Origin: Afipia sp. P52-10
GTDB lineage: Bacteria > Pseudomonadota > Alphaproteobacteria > Rhizobiales > Xanthobacteraceae
Direction: 5' to 3'
DNA length: 64,000 nt
NCBI RefSeq assembly: GCF_000516555.1
Contig: NZ_AZSJ01000002.1
Coordinates: forward strand, 59,085 to 123,084
Within the stretch, counting starts at the first letter, position 1; each line of letters begins with the position of its first letter. Positions 52,394-60,386 of this stretch are shown here, in pieces. Position numbers and translations under genes: made by a program. Under the pieces are notes generated by a model, which did no database searches, was not told the origin of the DNA, and saw only the letters and a program-made list of their open reading frames with translations.

Positions 52394-52682
52394 CTTTGTA
52401 GCTCCTTCCCGGCGGCACGATGCCGACATACTCGCCACCGAACTCGGCCACCCAGGCTCTCGCGATCTCTTCCTCCGGAAAAAGAAAGACGAGGGCTTTC
52501 AGATACTCTGGCGAGCGCCGCGCCATCCCTATCGTTTTGTACTCGATGCCTTGCTTTTGCGCGAACTTAAGAATGCGATCCATTTCGACGCCGAAGCCGA
52601 GTTCGGGGATCACGCGCTTCACCCCGTGGTTATAGGTGCGACGGTCGGGCGTACGCGGAATGAGGTGCGTGAGCTCGGGCAT
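52386..52682 (-). CDS. Phage hypothetical protein between portal and MuF
   Basis: A 98-residue soluble protein counted from ATG 52682 (TTG 52700 is also possible). No domain is recognised. The same frame stays open and protein-like far upstream (for example YNGKSIGEDIDFDVTDEW around 52740-52790) but offers no ATG, GTG or TTG, so the gene may be the 3' part of a longer one or use a rare start. Its stop overlaps the MuF start. Confidence 0.6.
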   Translation of the reverse strand: MPELTHLIPRTPDRRTYNHGVKRVIPELGFGVEMDRILKFAQKQGIEYKTIGMARRSPEYLKALVFLFPEEEIARAWVAEFGGEYVGIVPPGRSYKGA

Positions 52683-52836
52683 CGGCTTATGTACTGTCAA
52701 GTCCGACGCCCTGACGCCGGACTGCTTCCACTCATCCGTGACATCGAAGTCGATATCCTCTCCAATTGACTTGCCATTATATGTATCCTGTCTGCTGATC
52801 CCGGCGCTGTCGCGCTGTGATTGGTTTAGTGTTCGG

Positions 52837-53433
52837 TCAGGACTGCGGTTCGTTCGGCTCCGACAGGTCGTGCTTAAACCCGCGAACGACCAACGCGGCG
52901 TCGGAACGCCAAAGGTCCATCGTTGGCCATGTGTCGAACTTCGCTGCGATCTGTTCCAGCAACACGTTCACAGCCCAGCGAATATCATGCGATGCGGGCA
53001 GTGTTGCGAACGTGCCCTCGTCCTTGTCGTACAGGCCAGCCGCTGCGAGCTGGTTCAGAATAGTGTCGCCAAGATCGGTGTCGTAATCTTCACTACCGTC
53101 AGACGCCACATACTCGGGATCGCCGATCAGCTTGTTCAAAATGTCTTGGGCGTGCAGTACGCCTTTGTTGAAACTGTCATCATCGCGAAGGTTCTCCGGC
53201 TCAATTGAGCCACCGCCCAGCCTGTTGAGCCGCTCGACCTCTGCGAGCAGGTCCAAGCCATTGCGGTGCGATAGCTGACCACCTTCATCGACGTGCGCCC
53301 GCATCATGGCGATGTAGTCCGGCCGAAGCTTCCCCGGCTGCGGGTTGTCTGCGACTACCCGCAACGGCTTCGGCCATTCGCAACCGGGCTTTCCGCAGAA
53401 CGGCGTCTTGATCTCAGGGGTGCATTTACACAT
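52837..53433 (-). CDS. Phage hypothetical protein
   Basis: A 198-residue acidic soluble protein. The N-terminus has four Cys within the first 20 residues (CKCTPEIKTPFCGKPGC), a possible metal site. The rest is helical with no recognised domain. GAGG 5 nt before ATG 53433 supports the start over GTG 53439. It belongs to a group of extra genes between the portal and MuF genes. Confidence 0.65.
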   Translation of the reverse strand: MCKCTPEIKTPFCGKPGCEWPKPLRVVADNPQPGKLRPDYIAMMRAHVDEGGQLSHRNGLDLLAEVERLNRLGGGSIEPENLRDDDSFNKGVLHAQDILNKLIGDPEYVASDGSEDYDTDLGDTILNQLAAAGLYDKDEGTFATLPASHDIRWAVNVLLEQIAAKFDTWPTMDLWRSDAALVVRGFKHDLSEPNEPQS

Positions 53434-53499
53434 GCTCACCTCGGTTACGTGTTGTGGTCGGTCAGGACAGCGGGTGCCAGGGCGTTCAACCGCGAAAGC

Positions 53500-53628
53500 T
53501 CAACTCACCCATTGAAGATGCGAGACGATCCACCATAGTCCGAAGCCGGCTGCGCCAAGCAGCGCTATGATGCCGATGACAGCGAGACCGAAAATCCACG
53601 GGAGCCAACCAAAATCGATATCGTACAT
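53500..53628 (-). CDS. 42-residue single-pass membrane protein
   Basis: Reading the minus strand from ATG 53628 gives a 42-residue protein: MYDIDFG, then a hydrophobic helix of about 28 residues (PWIFGLAVIGIIALLGAAG onward) and a short tail ending HLQWVS. GGAGG lies 8 nt before the ATG, and the ATG is 3 bp from the previous gene's stop, so translation looks coupled. Possible holin-like or superinfection-exclusion function is speculative. Confidence 0.65.
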   Translation of the reverse strand: MYDIDFGWLPWIFGLAVIGIIALLGAAGFGLWWIVSHLQWVS

Positions 53629-53631
53629 CGA

Positions 53632-54012
53632 TCAATCCTCCAGTTCGGAAAAGTCGCCATCATCGACGTCCCCGTGATCGCGAAAAGGCAGCGCAGGCGA
53701 CGCATACTTTCGCTCTGCATGCCGCATCACCGTCGCCTCGTCCGTGAGTGTGAAGGAGAAGATCGACGCGCCACCATAGTAGTGCGTGACCCACTCGATC
53801 TTTGGTCGCGCCGGCGTGCCGTCGGCGGCATCGAACAGTGTTGGCTCCGGCGTGATGCTGGGCACATCGATCCGCAGCATCTTCGAGCCGAAGCGCTCTT
53901 CCTCGCGCGCACGGCCGACGTGCCGGCGGTGGCCGAATATCTCAACAATCGCCCAGGCGAAACCGTCCTCCGTCTCCTCGATTTGCGCAGTTGTGTCATG
54001 CTCGTTCAACAT
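53632..54012 (-). CDS. Phage hypothetical protein
   Basis: A 126-residue protein directly after the portal gene (4-bp gap). GGAGG 9 nt before ATG 54012 supports the start. The sequence is acidic, with a beta-rich middle (IEWVTHYYGGASIFSFTLTDE) and an Asp/Glu-rich end. No domain is recognised. Confidence 0.65.
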   Translation of the reverse strand: MLNEHDTTAQIEETEDGFAWAIVEIFGHRRHVGRAREEERFGSKMLRIDVPSITPEPTLFDAADGTPARPKIEWVTHYYGGASIFSFTLTDEATVMRHAERKYASPALPFRDHGDVDDGDFSELED

Positions 54013-54016
54013 CGTT

Positions 54017-55555
54017 TCAATCCTCCGCAATGTCAGCCCGGCCGGTCAGGTTGGCGATGACGCGCGCCATACGCATCAGGCCCGCAAGGTTCTTCTCGGC
54101 CGCGCCGGGTTTGAACTTCTTCAGCTCCTCCTTCACCTGTTCGAAGGTCGAGCACCGCTCGATGACGGTGCGCACCTCGTCGAACAGCGCGTCGGTCGCG
54201 TCCGCGCACAGCTCCTCTGCGTGGCCGGCAAGGGCCTTGATGGCGTCGTCACTGGCACGCGCGGGATTGGCCGCATTCATCGCGAAGCCGTAAGGCGACG
54301 GCTGTACCGGCGCGGTCAACAATTCCGCGCCGGGGTCCGGCTCGCCGAAGCCCAGCAGGTCGCGCATGTCCGACTGTTGCACCTTCAGTCCCATCGGGAC
54401 GAGCTTCGTCACGCTCTCTACGATGAACTTGCCGTCGCGCTGCTCGCCACGGCCGATGCGGATGCGCGGATATTTCTTCTGCGGCCCGAATTCGAGGTCG
54501 ATCCATGGACGCACCAGATCGCGGTTGAGGATCGCTGATAGCGCCTTCGCGTCGGCGCGCTCGATGTCCTCTTGCACCTTGCGGTGCTCCTGGCCGACGG
54601 CGTGGCCGCCCGCGATCGCGTCGGTGGTTGCGGTCTGGCCGAGCACGGCTTTCGAGACCTGCTGGTCGAACCAGTCGGCGCGCTCTTTGTAGAGCACATG
54701 GCTTGCGCCCACATCGCCGGCCTTGATGAACTCGATGGCCATCGACTCGGGGATGATCGCCGCCATGTCGCCGGCTATGTTGGCGACGGCGCGAAACAGC
54801 GTCTCCTTGTCCTGTTCAGTGGCGCCGGCCGGATACTTGCCGACGCGCACCGGTTGGCCGAAGGTCTGCGCGAAGATCGCCCAATCGCGCAGCGTGAACG
54901 CCTTGAACATCCACGACCATGTGGCCAGCCGCGCGATGCCGGATCGAACCGGCAGGCCGGACTTTGCGCGAATGACGGCAGTGATGAACTTGAACGGTTC
55001 AAGCGCAACGTCGCCACGCGAGGTGCGCAGCAGTGGCGTGGTGCCATCGTTCTGGTCGAACCGGTACCAGCGCTGGTCGCGACGCTCCAGGCTCTGCGGC
55101 TGCCACTGACCTTCGGACGTATCCCAGATGATTTCGGTAAAGCTGATGCCTTTGCCGATGGCATCGAGGATGTCGAACAACTCGTCTTGCAGCTCGTCGC
55201 GGCCGAGCCAGTTGCGCACCATATCGGCGTGCTTCACATGCTCTGGATCGTCGGAGGCTGCATCAACCAGGATGTCGAGCTGCGCGACCGATCGCTTCCG
55301 GGTGCCGAGCACGCCGGTATAATGCATGTCGCGTTCTTCGATCTGTTCTGCTAGCTCGAAATAGCGCAGCGGCTCGGCGTGATCCGCCTCGCGCAGGAGG
55401 GTGGCAAGCCGTCGCGGATTGAGCCCGTCGGCCGGATAATCGGAGAACGGCGAGCGGACGCCGGTCACCGATGGGCCGGCGATTTCCTGTGTCAGCACCT
55501 CGCGCCGGATCGGCCGGCCGTCAGGGCCGTACAGAATGGTCTTGCTGTCAACCAT
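54017..55555 (-). CDS. Portal protein (Mu gp29-like, DUF935)
   Basis: A 512-residue portal-type protein. LFDILDAIGKGISFTEIIWD-type segment (ELFDILDAIGKGISFTEI), FGQPVRVGKYPAGATEQDKE, EFIKAGDVGASHVLYKERADW and the C-terminal RPWIDLEFG match the DUF935 family, which forms the dodecameric DNA entry ring of Mu-like heads. ATG 55555 overlaps the upstream gene by 8 bp; upstream frame residues are not phage-like. Length fits the family. Confidence 0.88.
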   Translation of the reverse strand: MVDSKTILYGPDGRPIRREVLTQEIAGPSVTGVRSPFSDYPADGLNPRRLATLLREADHAEPLRYFELAEQIEERDMHYTGVLGTRKRSVAQLDILVDAASDDPEHVKHADMVRNWLGRDELQDELFDILDAIGKGISFTEIIWDTSEGQWQPQSLERRDQRWYRFDQNDGTTPLLRTSRGDVALEPFKFITAVIRAKSGLPVRSGIARLATWSWMFKAFTLRDWAIFAQTFGQPVRVGKYPAGATEQDKETLFRAVANIAGDMAAIIPESMAIEFIKAGDVGASHVLYKERADWFDQQVSKAVLGQTATTDAIAGGHAVGQEHRKVQEDIERADAKALSAILNRDLVRPWIDLEFGPQKKYPRIRIGRGEQRDGKFIVESVTKLVPMGLKVQQSDMRDLLGFGEPDPGAELLTAPVQPSPYGFAMNAANPARASDDAIKALAGHAEELCADATDALFDEVRTVIERCSTFEQVKEELKKFKPGAAEKNLAGLMRMARVIANLTGRADIAED

Positions 55556-55907
55556 GGCGCGGCGGCTCCTGCGTGTGATCGGTGGCGGGCTGAAGCCAGA
55601 GCGACAACACATGCTGAAGCTCATGCCACGCGCGGTTGGCCGCAAACCTCAGTTCCTGCGCTTCGCGCCCGGTGCCACCCGTCGAGGCGGCCAGTGCGGC
55701 ATTCGACAGCGCCGACAGAGTGCGCATGGCGGCCGTCGTCTGTTCCGCGAGCGCGAGCACGGACGCCTGCTGCCGCGCGAACAGCGAGACACAGCCGTCG
55801 CAGATGTGCGCGGTGTCCGGCCCTGGTGCTGCGATCATCCGGCCGACCTCGTGTTTGCCCTTGCCGCAGAAATTGCAGTAGATCGCGGTGGAGAAACGTT
55901 CACGCAT
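55548..55907 (-). CDS. Small phage protein with ClpX-type zinc finger, copy 1
   Basis: A 119-residue protein. Residues about 8-50 (YCNFCGKGKHEVGRMIAAPG ... HICDGCVSL) match the four-Cys zinc-binding N-terminal domain of the ClpX unfoldase, CxxC-N24-CxxC, but there is no AAA+ domain. The C-terminal 70 residues are a predicted helix rich in Ala and Gln. It starts inside the end of the second zinc-finger gene and overlaps the portal gene by 8 bp. A role as ClpX adaptor, decoy or packaging factor is open. Confidence 0.75.
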   Translation of the reverse strand: MRERFSTAIYCNFCGKGKHEVGRMIAAPGPDTAHICDGCVSLFARQQASVLALAEQTTAAMRTLSALSNAALAASTGGTGREAQELRFAANRAWHELQHVLSLWLQPATDHTQEPPRHG

Positions 55908-56103
55908 GGACGCGCTCCGGTGTGCAGAAGGTGCAGCGCTTCGCGTCTGCCGTCAGCTTGTCAGTTGCGCGCTTGTCAGCGACGATCTGCACGGCGATAT
56001 CGACGCACTCGTCGCAGATGTAGACGAGCGGGCCGGCCACCATCACCTCGGCCTCGTGCTGGCTCCTGCCGCAGAAGTTGCAGTAGAAAAGCGTCTTGGC
56101 CAT
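55900..56103 (-). CDS. Small phage protein with ClpX-type zinc finger, copy 2
   Basis: A 67-residue protein, essentially only a ClpX-like zinc finger: YCNFCGRSQHEAEVMVAGP ... YICDECVDIAV with CxxC pairs, then a second CxxC near the C-terminus (CTFC). ATG 56103 shares a base with the terminase stop (TGATG). Together with copy 1 it forms a tandem pair between terminase and portal. Confidence 0.75.
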   Translation of the reverse strand: MAKTLFYCNFCGRSQHEAEVMVAGPLVYICDECVDIAVQIVADKRATDKLTADAKRCTFCTPERVHA

Positions 56104-57734
56104 CACGTCGTGCCTCTCAGTTGTGCGCCGAGCGGCTGACGCCACCAGTCGCGTTCTTCGCTGAACGGGCTGTCGCTCAAAGCGCTCTCCGGCGCAGAAG
56201 CCGGAGACCGATATCCGGACTCCCAATAGTCGGCGCGTGAGGCGGCGTAGGCGAGCATGCCGGCTACGGCCGAGTCGCCGTGGCGCGTAAAGCCGTCGGC
56301 GCCTTTGAAGCGGTGATCATCCGGTATCTTGATCACGCCGCCGACATAGGCCAGCGCCTGGTGGTCGCGCAGCACGTCGTCATGCTTCGCCAGCACCACC
56401 GTCCGGTCGTTGAATGCCTCGATGTAGGGTGTCGCGTTGTCGCGATACCATTCCTGACTCAGCTTCACCTCGATCACGCTTGCGCCGTACCTCTGCGCCG
56501 CCACTTCGGCGAGGTACGCGCCGTTGCCGGTGGCATCGAGCGCGCCGCCGCACATGCGCGGGAGCCGATCGACAACGTAGAACAGCACCTGCCGCTGCTG
56601 GTCGAAAGGCATGTTGCGGAGTTCGACCTGCAGCGCGCAGGTGCGCGTCAACCCGTGACCGACCTCGAACACCATGACGACGGTGGCGTCACCGGTGCGG
56701 GCGAAGTCTTCGCCGAAGACGTGGCGCAGGTTCGGATTGAGCTTGTCGAGGAGCGGTTTCAGCTCGCGCTCGCAGAAGGCATCGGCCTCAGCCTTGCGCG
56801 CGGCCTCGGGCCAATTCTTGAAGCCGTCATCCAGCGCCCAGCGAACGATCGGAATGCTATCCTGCATGCAGCTCTCGATCTGCACGCGGGTCAGCGCCGC
56901 GCCCTCGGCCTCGGCCGGGATGCAATCCAGCTCCTGTTTCATCGCGGCGGTGCGGACGCCGTAGGACGAGCGGATTTTCCGTTCCCATTCTATTTCGCCT
57001 TCGGCGGTCGGTTCGATGCCGTTGACCAGACACACGCGCTTGTAAAGACCGTTTTCAACCGCCTTTGAAAACGGGATGAAATGCAGGCTGTACGGTATCT
57101 TGCCGGCCTTGGCCTCGCGGATCAGCTCGTTGAACGGATTGAGGATGCCGTTGTGCGTCGAGATGATCGCAACCTTGCCGCCCCAGATCAGCAGCGCGTT
57201 GACAGCGTCGAGAACTTCGCGGACGTCTTTGTGAAAGGCGGCTTCGTCGATGACCACCTTGCCCTGCAGGCCACGAATGTTCGCGGGGCGCGACGATAAC
57301 GCCTCGACGCGGAAGCCAGAAGCAAACCGGGCGCGGAATGCTGCGACATCACTCGACGTGCCGTCCGCCTTCTTGTCCTCGAACAGGAATTCCTCGATCT
57401 CGACCAGCTCTTTCGCTACAGTCCTGGCGAAGTGCGCGACGTAGCCGATGAACTCGCGGCCCTTCTCCTTCGTGTCGCCGATGTAGAAGACGTTCATGCC
57501 GCCGGCCGACCGCTTGCGCGCCGCCAGCAGCGTATCGTCCAGCGCCTCGGCGAAGGTGATGCCGGTGCGGCGGCCTTTCTCGCCGAGCTTCAGATCGCTG
57601 TCGTCCTCCAACCACTCGCGCTGGTGGGCCATGAGGATGCCATCGGCCAGCGGATCGAGGTCCGGCGGGATGTCCGCGCCGCGCGGTAGCTCCTCGGGCA
57701 GTTGCGCCGGATCGCGTGAAATGACTTCGGTCAC
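56103..57734 (-). CDS. Terminase large subunit (Mu gp28-like)
   Basis: A 543-residue packaging motor. The ATPase domain has a deviant Walker A (GEKGRRTGIT) and Walker B VVIDEAAFH, then the C-terminal nuclease-like domain with GEDFARTGDATVVMVFE, DATGNGAYLAEVAAQRYG and DHRFKGADGFTRHGDSAVA. These match Mu-type terminases. It overlaps the small-subunit-like gene by 4 bp. Confidence 0.88.
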   Translation of the reverse strand: MTEVISRDPAQLPEELPRGADIPPDLDPLADGILMAHQREWLEDDSDLKLGEKGRRTGITFAEALDDTLLAARKRSAGGMNVFYIGDTKEKGREFIGYVAHFARTVAKELVEIEEFLFEDKKADGTSSDVAAFRARFASGFRVEALSSRPANIRGLQGKVVIDEAAFHKDVREVLDAVNALLIWGGKVAIISTHNGILNPFNELIREAKAGKIPYSLHFIPFSKAVENGLYKRVCLVNGIEPTAEGEIEWERKIRSSYGVRTAAMKQELDCIPAEAEGAALTRVQIESCMQDSIPIVRWALDDGFKNWPEAARKAEADAFCERELKPLLDKLNPNLRHVFGEDFARTGDATVVMVFEVGHGLTRTCALQVELRNMPFDQQRQVLFYVVDRLPRMCGGALDATGNGAYLAEVAAQRYGASVIEVKLSQEWYRDNATPYIEAFNDRTVVLAKHDDVLRDHQALAYVGGVIKIPDDHRFKGADGFTRHGDSAVAGMLAYAASRADYWESGYRSPASAPESALSDSPFSEERDWWRQPLGAQLRGTT

Positions 57735-58348
57735 GGCCGCGCACTCTGCTTCGGCCGAATGCCGAGCACCTTGGCCTTGATGGCGTTGGCGGCCTCGTCG
57801 GAGAGACCTTTCTCCTTCGCAACCTGATCAACTGCCTTGACGGCGCGGTCGCGCAGTTCGATCTCGATCTTGCGGCGTCCATCGGCGCTGATGCGCTTGG
57901 CTTCCTCGGCATGCTTCAGCGCGCGCGAGGTCAGCATAAGCATCTCGGCCGTTGCTCCATTCGCACTGAGTTCGCCGGCGTTGCCGAGCATTTCAGCAAT
58001 CAGCGTCTTCAACGTCTCGGCGACCATCAAGGTCAGCGACTCGTCGCCGGCCTGTTCGAGCTTCGGCGCGATGACCGACGCGATCTCGCGGGTCTCCTGC
58101 AACCGGCGGCTCAACAGCGCGACGCGCAGCGCCGTCCGATTGAATGCCGACCGCGAGATCACGGGAGGATCGGTGACGCCGTTCGCAAACGCCGCCACCT
58201 TCAACTGCCCGTTAAAGCCGTCGAGAATGTCGAGCTGGGAGAGCTTGCGTTCCCTCAGCTGTTCGAAGGCCCACAGCTTGGCCTCATCCGCCCATTCCGG
58301 CAGGGTGTCGATCGCCGACAGGCGTCCGCGTTTGGCTTTGTCCGCCAT
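57731..58348 (-). CDS. DUF3486 protein (Mu gp27-like, probable small terminase)
   Basis: A 205-residue protein. The N-terminus RGRLSAIDTLPEWADEAKLWA and helix-turn-helix-like middle (SQLDILDGFNGQLKVAAFANG) are typical of DUF3486, which occupies the small terminase position in Mu-like phages. The remainder is helical. Placement directly before the large terminase agrees. Confidence 0.85.
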   Translation of the reverse strand: MADKAKRGRLSAIDTLPEWADEAKLWAFEQLRERKLSQLDILDGFNGQLKVAAFANGVTDPPVISRSAFNRTALRVALLSRRLQETREIASVIAPKLEQAGDESLTLMVAETLKTLIAEMLGNAGELSANGATAEMLMLTSRALKHAEEAKRISADGRRKIEIELRDRAVKAVDQVAKEKGLSDEAANAIKAKVLGIRPKQSARP

Positions 58349-58351
58349 GGA

Positions 58352-58645
58352 TCATCGCTCCGGCGGGCTCATCCGCTTGACGCCCTGCAGAACGAGACGG
58401 CGCTCGACGTGCTCGATGCCGGCCGGGCGCATGTGAACGATCACGGCGGTCCCCTGAATGTCGCGGCGAAGCGCGCCCATCTCTTCGAGATACGCCAGCT
58501 CGTTCTTCACCCAATCGCGCGACTTGTTGATGCCGTACATCTCAAGCTGATCGCGCAGCGCCGAGTCGTTGCTGGAATAATTGGTCTCGTCGTACAACGA
58601 GCGCAGGATGATCAGCCGTGCGTGCTCGCGGATAATGTCGCTCAT
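58352..58645 (-). CDS. Mu gp26-like small protein with winged-helix character
   Basis: A 97-residue protein. REHARLIILRSLYDETNYSSNDSALRDQLEMYGI followed by WVKNELAYLEEMGAL is characteristic of the small Mu gp26-type proteins, resembling a winged helix. It lies between the DUF2730 and DUF3486 genes as in other Mu-like phages. Function unknown. Confidence 0.75.
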   Translation of the reverse strand: MSDIIREHARLIILRSLYDETNYSSNDSALRDQLEMYGINKSRDWVKNELAYLEEMGALRRDIQGTAVIVHMRPAGIEHVERRLVLQGVKRMSPPER

Positions 58646-58998
58646 CGGTCAAATCCCGCCGATTCCATAATCTTCTCCTGCAGCCGATCGGCGATAGCGG
58701 CCACGGGTCGAATACGTTCAGAGAGAATTCCGACTTCGCCACTCAGTTTGCCGATCAGCCCTTCCAGCTTGCTGATGGTGGAGTGGTCGGGAAGATGTTC
58801 GATATTCGTTTCGATGCGCGTTGCGCGATCCTCGATCACATCCAGCTTCGCAGCGAGCACTGCAACCGTCTCTCGATCGGCTTTTGCCTCAAGCTTCGAG
58901 TCGTAGTTCTTCCCGCGATCGCGTATTGAGGGCCAGAAGACCGCGAGGATAGCGACCGCGAGCGACAGCCACGGCACGAGGTCTTTCACTTCATTCAT
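58642..58998 (-). CDS. DUF2730 protein (Mu gp25-like)
   Basis: A 118-residue protein with one N-terminal membrane helix (about 8-24, VPWLSLAVAILAVFWPS) and a long coiled-coil-like helix (VAVLAAKLDVIEDRATRIETNIEHL and beyond). This layout and its position match DUF2730 of Mu-like phages. Function unknown; overlaps the next gene by 4 bp. Confidence 0.8.
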   Translation of the reverse strand: MNEVKDLVPWLSLAVAILAVFWPSIRDRGKNYDSKLEAKADRETVAVLAAKLDVIEDRATRIETNIEHLPDHSTISKLEGLIGKLSGEVGILSERIRPVAAIADRLQEKIMESAGFDR

Positions 58999-59007
58999 CC
59001 GAGACCT

Positions 59008-59232
59008 CTAATTCGGCGGCGTCCAACCGCACGTCTGTTGTCCATGCTCGTTGTGGCCGAGCACTTGTTCCGCGAATGGTCGATCGTGTTTGACGATGTA
59101 ATCGACCGTCGCTGGCTTCGGGGTCTGCTTGCTCCAGCCATCGCAGGCGTTACCAGTGCTGGTCCGGTGGACGCACCCAGCGAGACAGGCGCTTGTTAAG
59201 ATCACCGTCGCGAAGGTTGCGAACCTCGTCAT
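59008..59232 (-). CDS. Rz1-like outer-membrane spanin lipoprotein
   Basis: A 74-residue lipoprotein with signal and lipobox CLAG-C (VILTSACLAGC). The mature part has one Cys pair and ends in Pro-rich WTPPN. It begins out of frame inside the preceding Rz-like gene (83-bp overlap), the classic nested arrangement of phage spanin pairs that fuse inner and outer membranes during lysis. Confidence 0.7.
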   Translation of the reverse strand: MTRFATFATVILTSACLAGCVHRTSTGNACDGWSKQTPKPATVDYIVKHDRPFAEQVLGHNEHGQQTCGWTPPN

Positions 59233-59422
59233 CCGTCTCGTTCCTGTTGCGAAGATTTTCCAGTGACTGCTGGTCCTGGCGGGCGCGCTCGGCCGACTTG
59301 CCCGCGCTGAAGATTTTCAGCGCGGCGATCAGGACCGCGCCGACGACGGCGACGCCGGCGACGATCGCGCGGCCGACTGATGACGTGGCAAGCCACGCGG
59401 CGATCCGACCGAAGGTGATCAT
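59150..59422 (-). CDS. Rz-like inner-membrane spanin
   Basis: A 90-residue protein with one membrane helix (about 18-38) and a periplasmic charged helix (SAERARQDQQSLENLRNRNE) ending DEVRNLRDGDLNKRLSRWVR, which resembles short i-spanins. It overlaps the endolysin gene start by 4 bp and contains the Rz1-like gene start. Confidence 0.65.
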   Translation of the reverse strand: MITFGRIAAWLATSSVGRAIVAGVAVVGAVLIAALKIFSAGKSAERARQDQQSLENLRNRNETDDEVRNLRDGDLNKRLSRWVRPPDQHW

Positions 59423-60303
59423 GCGAATGATTCCTTCGGGATCGCAGCCGTTACGTCGCCGTCGAGTGCGCGGCTTGCGCGCTTGGCCTTCATGCCAGCA
59501 TAGAGCGAGTAGCCGACGCCGGCGACCGCGATCACGAGGCCCGCGACCGTCAAGGCCGTGTAGAGATAGCCGATGAACTCAAACGTGCCGAGCAACGGTT
59601 GAAGCTGCGTTTGAGCACCGGTGAGCATGCCGGTGATGCTGCCGCCGCCCAACGCCCCCTTGAGCGCGTCCTGTGCATCGACGGCCGGCAAGGCCACGTC
59701 GCTGGCGTAAGCGCGGGCGATGCCGCCTTCGAGATGGGCTGCGACCGGGGCCGGTCCAACCGAACCCATGGCCCACGCCTGTCCGATCTGCAAGAGGTTG
59801 GCGACGCGGTTCGACCAGCCTTTGCCAAACGTCGGCCACGTTTTGAGATTTTTCAGCATCCCCAGGCGGCGCGACAGCATGTCGGCGATCAGCGCATCAT
59901 GGTCGGGATGCGCGTGAACGGCCGCGAGCGTGGCCTGGCCGAGATGGCCATCGACGTCGCGCATGCCGAGCGCGCGTTGCAGCCATATCACGCTTTGATA
60001 TGGGCCGGAGTGGACCGCGCCGTCGAACACGGTCACGTCGATGCCCGCCGGAAGCTGGTCGCCCTGCACAGGTTGCCAATACTGCGCGCGATAGATCGCA
60101 TTCCGTTCGGCGATCCAGTCGGCGGTGCCGCGCATTGAAGGCGTCAGCGCGCGGCGCGGCTTACCGACGCGATCGCGATAGCCGTCATAGACGCGCTGGA
60201 TGATGCCTTCGAGGGTGACGCCGCCAGGATCGCTCGGATGGTTGCTGAAACCGCCCTCATAGGTCAGGACGATCTTCAGCGATCGGTCGAAGTTTTCACG
60301 CAT
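59419..60303 (-). CDS. GH108 endolysin with C-terminal membrane anchor
   Basis: A 294-residue lysis enzyme. The GH108 N-terminus LTYEGGFSNHPSDPGGVTLEG contains the catalytic Glu16. After about 170 residues of catalytic and peptidoglycan-binding-like sequence comes a linker and a hydrophobic helix (about 245-272, YLYTALTVAGLVIAVAGVG) with a basic tail. A membrane-anchored lysin could substitute for or assist a holin. ATG 60303 is chosen because upstream codons lack the domain. Confidence 0.82.
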   Translation of the reverse strand: MRENFDRSLKIVLTYEGGFSNHPSDPGGVTLEGIIQRVYDGYRDRVGKPRRALTPSMRGTADWIAERNAIYRAQYWQPVQGDQLPAGIDVTVFDGAVHSGPYQSVIWLQRALGMRDVDGHLGQATLAAVHAHPDHDALIADMLSRRLGMLKNLKTWPTFGKGWSNRVANLLQIGQAWAMGSVGPAPVAAHLEGGIARAYASDVALPAVDAQDALKGALGGGSITGMLTGAQTQLQPLLGTFEFIGYLYTALTVAGLVIAVAGVGYSLYAGMKAKRASRALDGDVTAAIPKESFA

Positions 60304-60358
60304 GGCTTCCCCGCAAGGTAGAAACCAGCAATCCCGCAATTACCCGAAATTCACGACC

Positions 60359-60372
60359 CTGACAGGTGTCAG
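60359..60372. promoter_or_regulatory. Palindrome CTGACA-GG-TGTCAG, candidate Mor operator
   Basis: A perfect 6-2-6 dyad lies in the 83-bp gap between the Mor-like gene and the lysis/packaging genes, about 56 bp upstream of the endolysin ATG. In Mu, Mor binds a dyad just downstream of its own gene to activate the middle promoter. The position fits; binding is inferred. Confidence 0.45.
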
Positions 60373-60386
60373 CCCGGCGCGGTTTT

